A stretch of 64,000 nt of DNA from assembly GCF_019947135.1 (NCBI RefSeq), contig NZ_JAGSHT010000010.1, positions 434,001 through 498,000 on the forward strand, read 5' to 3'. Of this stretch, positions 8,031 through 16,100 are shown in pieces (the stretch's first letter is position 1; each line of letters starts with the position of its first letter). The notes below the pieces were generated by a model, which did no database searches, had not been told where the DNA came from, and worked only from the letters and a program-made list of their open reading frames with translations. Made by a program: the position numbers and the translations under genes. The stretch is from Occultella gossypii (GTDB taxonomy: Bacteria > Actinomycetota > Actinomycetes > Actinomycetales > Beutenbergiaceae).

Positions 8031-9071
8031 TCAGTACCAGCCGACCGACTGCGAGTGGCCCCAGGCGCCACAGGGGGTGCCGTAGCGGCCGGAGATGTAG
8101 TTCAGGCCCCAGGTGATCTGGGTGGCCGGGTTCGTCCGCCAGTCCGAGCCGGCGCTCGCCATCTTCGACCCGGGCAGCGACTGTGGGATGCCGTAGGCAC
8201 CGGAGCCTGCGTTCTGCGCGTACGGGTTCCAGTTGCTCTCCTTCTGCCACAAACGGTCGAGGCAGGACCACTGGCTGGAGTCCCAGCCGCGAGCCGCGAC
8301 CATCTGCTGGGCGATCCCGCGCGGGTCGGTGCCGCTGTAGCTGCCGCTCGGCGCCGAGGAGGAGCCCGAGTCCTCGGGCGAGGCGGCCGTGGTGGTGCGG
8401 CCGGTGCCGACCAGGACGACCTCGTCCACGGGCTCGGAGACGAGGATCACGGCGCTGTTGGTGCGTGAGACCTCGACGCCGTTCTCGTACGTGGCGGTGA
8501 ACGCGGTGACCTGGGAACCCTCGACGCCCTCGGTGTCCACGCGGGTGGTCCCGGCCGGCAGTGCGGAAGTCTCCCGCTCGACTGTCTCGAACGGGATCGT
8601 CGCGGTCTCGGCCCCGTACTGGGTGCCGACCCGGGCGATCGTCACGGTGTCGCCGTCGGTGGCCTGCTGGTTCATCTCGGAACTGACCTGGTCGTCGACA
8701 CCGACGACGATGCCGTTGTCGATCAGGGCGTCCGCGAGGGTGAGCGCGTTCGAGGTGATCTCGAGGTCCTGTCCGTCCACGGTGACGGTGAAGGTGACCT
8801 CGTTCTCGGCCTCGAGTGCGGTGCGCGGCAGTTCGCCGCGGGAGACCTGGGCCCAGACGTTGTCGCGACCGGTGACCTCGGGGGCCGCACCGGCGTCGCC
8901 GACGACGCTCTGGGGGTCGAGGTCATCCGCCTGGGTAGTGGCGAAGGCAAGGCTGCCGGCGAGGACGACGACGAGGCCACCGACACCGATCAGGCGGCGA
9001 AGCGGGCGGGGAATCTCGGTTGTTGCGGGCGAGTCGGCGCGGTGGCGCGACCCGGTCTTGTCAACTGACAC
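8031..9071 (-). CDS. Secreted G5-domain lytic transglycosylase-like protein
   Basis: A 346-residue exported wall enzyme. A signal anchor (residues about 25-47, PLRRLIGVGGLVVVLAGSLA) is followed by a DUF348-like repeat (VTFTVTVDGQDLEITSNA), a G5 domain (about 140-215), a Ser-rich linker, and a C-terminal lysozyme-like domain with WSCLDRLWQKESNWNP and GAYGIPQSLPGSKMA, typical of aggregation-promoting-factor/SLT-like transglycosylases. The Glu of QKESNW is the probable catalytic acid. GAGGA six bases before the GTG at 9071 supports this start over an in-frame ATG at 9182. It is a paralogue in plan of the adjacent rpfB but with a different catalytic domain. Its promoter carries the same direct repeat. 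Confidence 0.9.
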   Translation of the reverse strand: MSVDKTGSRHRADSPATTEIPRPLRRLIGVGGLVVVLAGSLAFATTQADDLDPQSVVGDAGAAPEVTGRDNVWAQVSRGELPRTALEAENEVTFTVTVDGQDLEITSNALTLADALIDNGIVVGVDDQVSSEMNQQATDGDTVTIARVGTQYGAETATIPFETVERETSALPAGTTRVDTEGVEGSQVTAFTATYENGVEVSRTNSAVILVSEPVDEVVLVGTGRTTTAASPEDSGSSSAPSGSYSGTDPRGIAQQMVAARGWDSSQWSCLDRLWQKESNWNPYAQNAGSGAYGIPQSLPGSKMASAGSDWRTNPATQITWGLNYISGRYGTPCGAWGHSQSVGWY

Positions 9072-9124
9072 AGGGAGTCCTCTTCTGACTGCATTCGGCC
9101 TAGGAGGGGTTGGCCGAGTTCGAC

Positions 9125-9141
9125 CGTAACCGATCCGTGAC
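9125..9141 (-). promoter_or_regulatory. MtrA-box-like direct repeat upstream of the transglycosylase gene
   Basis: On the minus strand GTCACG-N5-GTTACG, 54 bases before the GTG at 9071. It matches the element before rpfB in hexamer sequence, spacing and orientation. Confidence 0.5.
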
Positions 9142-9231
9142 CTCATTGGCCACACAGGAGGGGTCGGGGTGTGGACGTTCACACCTCCTCCACAGGCTCG
9201 AAGTACCGCCCGCGGACGTCACTCCGACCTC

Positions 9232-10137
9232 TCACCAGGGCCCGTAGAGCTCCTCCGACGTGGCGGTGAGCGCCTCGCACAGCGTGGCCGGATCGACGTC
9301 GCGCACCTGTGCCAGCGCCCGCACCGTGAGCGGCAGCAGGTAGGGCGCGTTCGGTCGGCCCCGCCACGGATGCGCGGTCAGATACGGGGCGTCGGTCTCC
9401 ACCAGCAGCAGCTCCTGCGGGACCACCCGGGCTGCCTCGCGCAGGTCCTCGGAGTTGGAGAACGTCAGCGTGCCGGCGAAGGACAGGTAGTAGCCCCGGT
9501 CGGCGCAGTAGCGGGCCATCTGCGCGTCGCCGGAGAAGCAGTGGAACACGGTGCGCTCGGGGGCGCCGTCGGCCTCGAGCACCTCGAGCACCTCGGCGTG
9601 GGCGTCCCGGTCGTGGATCTGCATGGGCAGGTCCAGTTCCTTCGCCAGGGCGATGTGCGTGCGGAACGCCTCCCGTTGGGCGGCGCGCCCCCGCGGCCCG
9701 GCCCGGAAGTGGTCCAGGCCGGTCTCGCCGATCGTGCGTACCCGTGGGTCGGCGGCGAGGCGGGCGATCTCGGCGATCGCGTCATCGAGCCCGACGTCAT
9801 GACGGGCCAGCGGCGCCGGTTCCATTCCGTCCGGTGCCACCTCGTGGATCCCGGCGTGCAGCACTGCCTCGTTCGGGTGGATCGCCACGCCGGCCACGAC
9901 CTGTGGGTGCGCCCGGGCCATCTCGACGCTGACCCCCGCCGAGTCGAGGTCGCACCCGATCTGCACGATCGCGCGCACGCCCACCCCGGCCGCCCGCTCG
10001 AGGTGACCGGCCACGCCAGGGTCACCGACGCCGTCGGCCAGTACCCCGGCGATGGACTCGAGATGGGTGTGGTTGTCGATCACCTCGGCCGGCAGCGGCT
10101 CGGGTGCCTCCGGCCAGTCCCGGCGTCGTTTGCTCAT
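9232..10137 (-). CDS. tatD: TatD-family metal-dependent DNase/hydrolase
   Basis: A 301-residue TIM-barrel metallohydrolase acting in the cytosol, linked to 3'-5' exonuclease and DNA-repair activity in other bacteria. Metal ligands are visible in IDNHTHLES (start of barrel), GETGLDHFRAG, IHDRDAHAEV, and HCFSG, with LVETDAPYL near the C-terminus. The ATG at 10137 (MSKRRRDWPEAP) lies 10 bp after the metG stop, so metG and tatD form one transcription unit. Ending with EELYGPW, it has the normal family length. Confidence 0.94.
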   Translation of the reverse strand: MSKRRRDWPEAPEPLPAEVIDNHTHLESIAGVLADGVGDPGVAGHLERAAGVGVRAIVQIGCDLDSAGVSVEMARAHPQVVAGVAIHPNEAVLHAGIHEVAPDGMEPAPLARHDVGLDDAIAEIARLAADPRVRTIGETGLDHFRAGPRGRAAQREAFRTHIALAKELDLPMQIHDRDAHAEVLEVLEADGAPERTVFHCFSGDAQMARYCADRGYYLSFAGTLTFSNSEDLREAARVVPQELLLVETDAPYLTAHPWRGRPNAPYLLPLTVRALAQVRDVDPATLCEALTATSEELYGPW

Positions 10138-10147
10138 CGCCGTCGGC

Positions 10148-11944
10148 CTACGCCCGGCTCCGCAGCCGGTCCAGCTCCTCCTCGACGATGCCGTCGTCGA
10201 GCTTGGTGAACACCGGGGTCGCCGGCCCGACCGGCGTGCCGGCCACGACCGGGCTGCGCTCCCACGCGGCCAGCGTCTCGCCGAGCCGGTAGTCACCGGT
10301 GATGATCGGGTAGTGCCGGCTCGGGTCGTCCAGGTCGGTCACCTCATCGATCCGCGGCTGCGGGGCGACGGCGGAGGTTCCGCCGAACGCGGCGTGCACG
10401 GCCTGGGCGGAGTGCGGCAAGTAGGGGGCCAGCATCGTGTTCAGGTCGCCGATCGCCTGCGCCGCCGTGTGCAGCACGGTGCCCTGACGCTCGCGGTCCT
10501 CCTTGAGCTTCCAGGGGGCCGCCTCGGACAGGTACCGGTTCGCCTCCCCGACCAGACGCATCGCCTCGTTGATGCCGGCGCGCTGACGCTGGCCGGCGAT
10601 CGCCGTGCCCACCGTGTCGAAGCCGGCGGAGGTCTGGGCGAGCAGGTCGCGGTCCAGCTCGGTCAGCTCGCCGGCGGCCGGGATCTCGCCGAAGTTCTTG
10701 TGGACGAGGTTCGCGGTGCGGTTCACCAGGTTGCCCCAGCCGGCCACGAGCTCGTCGTTCGTGCGGCGCTTGAACTCGGCCCAGGTGAAGTCGCTGTCCG
10801 CGGACTCCGGCCCGGCGACGGCGATGAAGTACCGCAGCGCGTCCGGCTGGTACCGGGCGAGCATGTCCCGCACGTAGATGACCACGCCGCGCGAGGACGA
10901 GAACTGCTTGCCCTCCATGGTGAGGTACTCGCTGGAGACCACCTCGGTCGGCAGCTGCAGCTTCCCGAACTTCCCCGGGGCACCGCCCTTGTCCCCGAGC
11001 CCGTCGTAGGCGAGGAGCTCGGCGGGCCAGATCTGGGAGTGGAACGTGATGTTGTCCTTGCCCATGAAGTAGTACTGCATCGCCGCGGGGTCACCCCACC
11101 ACTGTTGCCACTCCTCGCCGGTGCCGAACCGGCGGGCCCACTCCACGCTCGCGGACAGGTAGCCGATGACCGCGTCGAACCAGACGTACAGACGCTTCGC
11201 GCCGTTCTCCTCCCAGCCCGGCAGCGGCACCGGGATCCCCCAGTCGATGTCCCGGGTCATGGCCCGCGGGCGCAGGTCCTCGAGCAGGTTCTGGGAGAAC
11301 TTCAGGACGTTCGGACGCCAGTCGGTGCGGGTGCCGAGCCACTGTCCGAGTGCCGTGGACAGCGCAGGCAGGTCGAGGAAGAAGTGCTCGGTCTCGATGA
11401 ATTTCGGGACCTCGCCGTTGATCCGGCTGTGCGGGTTGATCAGCTCGATGGCGTCGAGCTGGTTGCCGCAGTTGTCGCACTGGTCGCCGCGGGCGCCGTC
11501 GTAGCCGCAGATCGGGCAGGTGCCCTCGATGTAGCGGTCGGGCAGGGTGCGGCCGGTCGACGGCGAGATCGCACCCTTGGTGGTCTGCTCGATCATGTAC
11601 CCGTTCTTGTGCACCGTGCGGAACATCTCCTGCACCACGGCGTAGTGGTTGCGGGTGGTGGTGCGGGTGAACAGGTCGTAGGTGAGCCCCAGCTGGGTGA
11701 GGTCCTCGACGATGACCCGGTTGTACCGGTCGGCGAGCTCCTGCGGGCTCACGCCCTCCTGCTCGGCCTGGACCAGGATCGGGGTGCCGTGCTCGTCGGT
11801 GCCGGACACCATGAGCACGTCGTGACCCGCCATCCGCATGTGCCGGGAGAACACGTCGGAGGGAACGCCGAAGCCGGCGACATGGCCGATGTGCCGGGGG
11901 CCGTTGGCGTAGGGCCAGGCCACGGCGGAGAGGATGCGGGTCAT
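10148..11944 (-). CDS. metG: Methionyl-tRNA synthetase
   Basis: Class I synthetase charging initiator and elongator tRNA-Met. The 598 residues include the HIGH box [11 protein letters not shown] (11-21), a zinc knuckle with Cys 143, 146, 156 and 159 ([17 protein letters not shown]), and a KMSKS-like loop GKQFSSSRG (345-353). The anticodon-binding helical domain follows. No C-terminal tRNA-binding EMAP domain is present. TAAGAT (11952-11957) ends seven bases before the ATG, without a Shine-Dalgarno, suggesting a leaderless transcript. tatD follows after 10 bp. Confidence 0.97.
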   Translation of the reverse strand: MTRILSAVAWPYANGPRHIGHVAGFGVPSDVFSRHMRMAGHDVLMVSGTDEHGTPILVQAEQEGVSPQELADRYNRVIVEDLTQLGLTYDLFTRTTTRNHYAVVQEMFRTVHKNGYMIEQTTKGAISPSTGRTLPDRYIEGTCPICGYDGARGDQCDNCGNQLDAIELINPHSRINGEVPKFIETEHFFLDLPALSTALGQWLGTRTDWRPNVLKFSQNLLEDLRPRAMTRDIDWGIPVPLPGWEENGAKRLYVWFDAVIGYLSASVEWARRFGTGEEWQQWWGDPAAMQYYFMGKDNITFHSQIWPAELLAYDGLGDKGGAPGKFGKLQLPTEVVSSEYLTMEGKQFSSSRGVVIYVRDMLARYQPDALRYFIAVAGPESADSDFTWAEFKRRTNDELVAGWGNLVNRTANLVHKNFGEIPAAGELTELDRDLLAQTSAGFDTVGTAIAGQRQRAGINEAMRLVGEANRYLSEAAPWKLKEDRERQGTVLHTAAQAIGDLNTMLAPYLPHSAQAVHAAFGGTSAVAPQPRIDEVTDLDDPSRHYPIITGDYRLGETLAAWERSPVVAGTPVGPATPVFTKLDDGIVEEELDRLRSRA

Positions 11945-12021
11945 GCGTCCGATCTTAGGGCGCGCCGTGGTCGCGCCGATCCCTCCCGAGGGCGACGGTG
12001 GTGAGGCAGTGCCTCGCGCCT

Positions 12022-12049
12022 GAGCAAGGCCGTTCCACCCTCCTTGCTC
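12022..12049 (-). terminator. Stem-loop between regulator and metG
   Basis: GAGCAAGG and CCTTGCTC arms (8 bp) around a 12-base loop, 50 bp past the end of the winged-helix regulator gene and before metG. It could end the regulator transcript; no U-run is present. Confidence 0.5.
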
Positions 12050-12061
12050 TGGGCGCAGGCT

Positions 12062-12092
12062 CTGCGTGAGCGCGTCAGGTACTGCGTGAGCG
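12062..12092. repeat. Direct repeat CTGCGTGAGCG, two copies
   Basis: CTGCGTGAGCG occurs at 12062-12072 and 12082-12092, exactly 20 bp apart, in the gap between metG and the regulator stop. Purpose unknown; the two-turn spacing would suit a dimeric DNA-binding protein. Confidence 0.4.
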
Positions 12093-12098
12093 TTTGCG

Positions 12099-12782
12099 TC
12101 AGCTCGCGATCTTGAGCCGGTACCCGATGCCGCGCACGGACGCGACCTCCAGGCCCTCGGCCGAGAGCAGGCGCCGGCGTAGCCGCTTGACCGTCGAGAC
12201 CACCACGTCGGAGTCCCCCAGGTAGCCGGTCCGCCACACGTTCGCGGTCAGCTCGGCGAAGGACCAGACCCGGTCCGTCTCGGAGGCGAGCGCGGCGAGC
12301 AGGTCGAACTCCCGGATGGACAGGTGCACGCGGCGGCCGCGGATGGTGACCTCACGAGTAGCCAGGTTCACCTGGAGCGGTCCGCGGGTGAAGATCCGGG
12401 CCGCCCGACCGACCGCGCCGGGCCGCTCGGCCACATCTCGCCGGCCCGGCGGTCCGGCCGCTGCCCAGTCACCGACCGTGTGGCTGCCGGCTCCCTGGTC
12501 CGCGTTCGTCCGGTTGCCGGTTGCCGGGTCGGCGTTCGTCCGGCTGGTCGTCGCTCGCACCATGTCCCCGCCGTCGGGAGCGCTCCCACCTGCGGCGGCG
12601 CTCCCACCTGCGGCGGCGCCGTACCGGTCGTGGGCGAGCAGCTCCCTGGCCGCGTGCGTGTCGGCCGCGGCCACCACGACTGCGTGCGGCCCCACCAGCC
12701 GAGCAACCTCGCTGCACACCTCGAGCGGCACCCCGATGCACAGCACGTAATTGCGTTCGGTCTCAAGATCCCCAATAGACAC
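12099..12782 (-). CDS. Orphan OmpR/PhoB-type winged-helix transcriptional regulator
   Basis: A 227-residue cytosolic regulator. The C-terminal 100 residues are a clear OmpR-type effector domain: [20 protein letters not shown] (platform strands), [20 protein letters not shown], the recognition helix region [15 protein letters not shown], and the wing VRGIGYRL. The N-terminal 55 residues ([20 protein letters not shown]) look like the start of a receiver fold but lack a recognisable phospho-Asp and the rest of the domain. In between is a low-complexity linker with RTNAD and AAAGGSA repeats. No kinase gene is adjacent. GGAGG precedes the GTG at 12782; a TTGACC-N17-AAGGAT promoter lies at 12818-12846. 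The 11-bp-phased repeats at 12934-13026 between it and the subtilase gene are its likely target. Confidence 0.82.
   Translation of the reverse strand: MSIGDLETERNYVLCIGVPLEVCSEVARLVGPHAVVVAAADTHAARELLAHDRYGAAAGGSAAAGGSAPDGGDMVRATTSRTNADPATGNRTNADQGAGSHTVGDWAAAGPPGRRDVAERPGAVGRAARIFTRGPLQVNLATREVTIRGRRVHLSIREFDLLAALASETDRVWSFAELTANVWRTGYLGDSDVVVSTVKRLRRRLLSAEGLEVASVRGIGYRLKIAS
12580..12615. repeat. 18-bp tandem repeat inside the regulator gene
   Basis: Two exact copies of an 18-base unit (12580-12597 and 12598-12615; unit begins GCGCTCCCACC) encode the AAAGGS repeats of the regulator linker. Slippage here would add or remove six residues without a frameshift. Confidence 0.7.
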
Positions 12783-12817
12783 CTGACTGCTACCTCCCCC
12801 GAGTGCGGTCTGCCGTG

Positions 12818-12846
12818 ATCCTTTCCAATTGCGCAGGTCAGGTCAA
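12818..12846 (-). promoter_or_regulatory. Predicted promoter of the winged-helix regulator gene
   Basis: On the minus strand TTGACC (12841-12846) and AAGGAT (12818-12823) are separated by 17 bases. The -35 box is close to consensus. The -35 element runs into CCTGA-like sequence, so the regulator could bind its own promoter. Confidence 0.45.
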
Positions 12847-12933
12847 GGGTTCGGCCGTTTCGGGCCCGCCCCCGCCCGGCGTGGCGCCTCCAACACACCG
12901 CCCGGCCGCCGGTTGAACAGCGATCGACGAGCA

Positions 12934-13026
12934 CCTGACCATCACCTGAACGTTGCCTGATCCCCACCTGACGACAGGGTGACGAGGGCCTGACCGTGAC
13001 CTGACCGCAACCTGACCGTGTTCTGG
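12934..13026 (+). promoter_or_regulatory. Array of 11-bp-phased CCTGA direct repeats
   Basis: CCTGA occurs at 12934, 12945, 12956, 12967, 12989, 13000 and 13011, each step 11 bp except one of 22 where the skipped slot (12978) still reads GGTGA. A degenerate unit follows at 13022, and TTGA sits in phase at 12912. The commonest 11-mer is ACCTGACCGTG. One-turn phased direct repeats are how OmpR/PhoB-type winged-helix proteins bind. The array lies between such a regulator and the subtilase gene. The remaining sequence of the 364-bp gap is the regulator promoter and a GATCCCC / GGGGATC hairpin at 13074-13094; no gene is seen. Confidence 0.75.
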
Positions 13027-13146
13027 CCGGGTGCCGTCCTTGTCCGGCTCCACCGTTCGCGGCAGCGTGGCGGGATCCCCTGATCCGGGGGATCACATAC
13101 GCGTACCCGAGCACCGCCCGGGCACGCGTCGTCATATGGAGGCACA

Positions 13147-16100
13147 GTGCGTACACCCCTGATGTTCGCCAGACGACTGGTGGTCGCCGCCTCTGCGGCA
13201 GCGGCGATGGTCGCGACGATGGCCGTCGCAATCATCCCCGCTGCCGCGGAGCCGACGACTCCGGCCGTCCCGGCCACAGCCGACGAGAAGTTCACGGAAG
13301 AGGCGATGTCGACATTGTCGGCAGCCGACTCCGCGGACTTCTGGATCCGCTTCGCCGACCGCGCAGACCTGAGCGCGGCCGCGGCGACCGCCGACTGGGA
13401 CGCCCGCGGCGTCGCCGTCCACGACGCCCTCGTCCAGACCGCCGAGGCCGCCCAGGCCGGCGTGGTCGCCGACCTCACCGCGGCCGGCGCCACCTTCGAG
13501 ACCCATTGGATCTCGAACGCGATCCTGGTCCAGGGCGGCTCCCTCGACCTGGCCCGCCAGGCCGCGTCCAGCAGCGAGGTCCTCGAGATCCGGCAGACCA
13601 CCACCTACCCGGCCGAGGAACCCGTCGCCGGGCTCACGGTCGAGACCTCCTCGATGGGCCGCAACGTCCTCGAATGGGGCGTCAGCGCCATCAACGCCGA
13701 TGACGTCTGGGCCGAGTACGGCGTGACCGGCGAAGGCATCACGGTCGCGAACATCGACTCCGGCGTCCAGGGAGACCACCCCGCACTCGCCGCGCACTAC
13801 CGCGGCCTCCAGCCCGACGGCACCGTGGTCGACGACTACAACTGGTTCGACGTCGCCGGCGCCTGTGACGGCTCCCCGTGTGACACCGACGGTCACGGCA
13901 CCCACACCATGGGCACGATGATCGGCAGCGACGGTGGCGCCAACCAGGTCGGCGTCGCCCCCGGCGCCGACTGGATCGCCGCGAACGGCTGCTCCACCTG
14001 CGCCGACGCCGACCTGATCGCCTCCGGCGAGTGGGTCATCGCGCCGACCGACTCCGCGGGTGAGAACGCCGACCCGACGAAGCGCCCGCACATCGTGAAC
14101 AACTCCTGGGGCTCACGGACCCCCTCGAACGACCCGTTCATGGAGGACGTCATCGCCGCGTGGGAGGCCGCCGGCATCTTCGGCACCTGGTCCAACGGCA
14201 ACAGCGGACCGTCCTGCTCCACGTCCGGGTCACCGGGCAGCCGGACCATCACCTACTCCGTCGGCGCGTTCGACATCAGCGGCGACATCGCGTCCTACTC
14301 CGCGCGCGGCCCCGGTCAGGACGGCGAGATCAAGCCGAACATCGCAGCCCCCGGCTCGAACGTGCGCTCGTCCCTGCCGGGCGACTCCTACGGCACCGGC
14401 TCGGGCACCTCGATGGCGGCCCCGCACCTGGCCGGAGCGATCGCCCTGCTGTGGAGCGCGGCACCGTCGCTGATCGGTGACATCGCCGGCACCCAGGCCC
14501 TTCTGAACGCCACGGCCGTGGACGTCGACGACACCACCTGCGGCGGCACCGCCGAGGACAACAACGTCTGGGGCGAGGGTCGTCTCGACGCCCTCGCGCT
14601 CGTGCAGGCGGCACCCACCGCCGAGGCGGGCACCCTCTCCGGCACGGTCACCGGCTCCGACGGCGGCCCGATCGCGGGTGCGACCGTCACCGTCACCGGT
14701 GAGAGCGAGCGGGTCCTGACCACCGACGAGGAGGGCGCCTTCACGGGCACCTTCGTCGCCGGGCCCTACACCGTGACCGCGACCGCGTTCGGGTACGCCC
14801 CGGCCACTGCCGACGTCACCGTCGTGGCCGAGGAGACGGTCGGCGTGGACCTGGTACTGGAGGCAGCGACGTCGTTCGCGGTCGCCGGGACCGTCACGAA
14901 CGAGGCCGACGGCGCACCCGTAGCAGGCGCGACCGTCGCCTTCACAGGTGCTCCGATCGAGCCGGTCACCACCGGCGCGGACGGCACCTACGCCGTCGCC
15001 GACGTGCCGGCCGGCACCTACACCGTCACCATCACCGGTGACCGGTGCAGCGCCCCGTTCTCGACCGAGATCGTGGTCGACGGTGACGAGACGCTCGATG
15101 CGGCGCTCGTCGGCCTCCAGGACGACTACGGGTACTTCTGCTCCGTGGGCACCGACGGCTACCGACAGGGCGACACCCCGCTCAGCCTGACCGGTGACGA
15201 CGCGGCCACGGCCGTGGAGCTGCCGTTCGCGTTCCCGTTCTACGGCGGCTCGTACTCCACGGCGTACGTGTCGACGAACGGGCACGTGAACTTCCTCGCC
15301 GCGGTCACCGCGTACTCCAACGCGGCGCTGCCGACCACGGCCGCACCGAACGCGGCCGTCTACGGGTTCTGGGACGACTTCACCTTCAACAATGGCGGCA
15401 CCGCCCACACGGCGAGCACCACCATCGACGGTGAGGACGCGTTCGTCATCGAGTACCGGGACGTCAGCCCGTTCTCGAGCACGGACACCGTGAGCTTCTC
15501 GATCACCCTGTTCGCCGGCGGCGACGTGGAGATCGGCTACGGCCCGGCCTCCAACGCGGAGAACCCGCGCCTGCTCGGCGACTCGGCCACGGTCGGCATC
15601 GAGAACGAGGCCGGCACGGTCGCGAGCCAGTACTCGTTCAACGAGGCCGTCCTGGCGACGGGCTCCTCGGTGCGGTACGAACTGCCGCCGAACGGCACCG
15701 TGTTCGGGAACGTGACGGACCTCAACGACGGCCTGGCCGTTGCTGGGGCGACGGTCACGGCCACCCCGGACGACGGCGGTGAGCCGCGGACGGTCACCAC
15801 CGACTTCGGCGGCGACTACAACCTGTTGCTGTTCTTCGGCGCCTACACCGTCGACATCGAGGCCCCGGGGTACACCACCCGCACGCGGGACGTCGTGATC
15901 GACGTGGACGGCGAGACCAACCGGTTCTCCCCGAAGCTGAAGACGGGCATCGCAACGGTTGCTCCGCCGTCGTACTCCTGGACCCTCACCGAGGGCCAGA
16001 CCCGCACGGCGGACCTGACCATCGCCAACACCGGCTCGGCACCGCTCACCTACACCATCGGTGAGCTCCCGCGGGCGGTCAACGAGGCGGCGGCCGTTCC

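Noticed and set aside
12934-13026. CRISPR array
   Set aside because: The repeat unit is only 11 bp with a five-base conserved core and no unique spacers, so it is a phased binding array.
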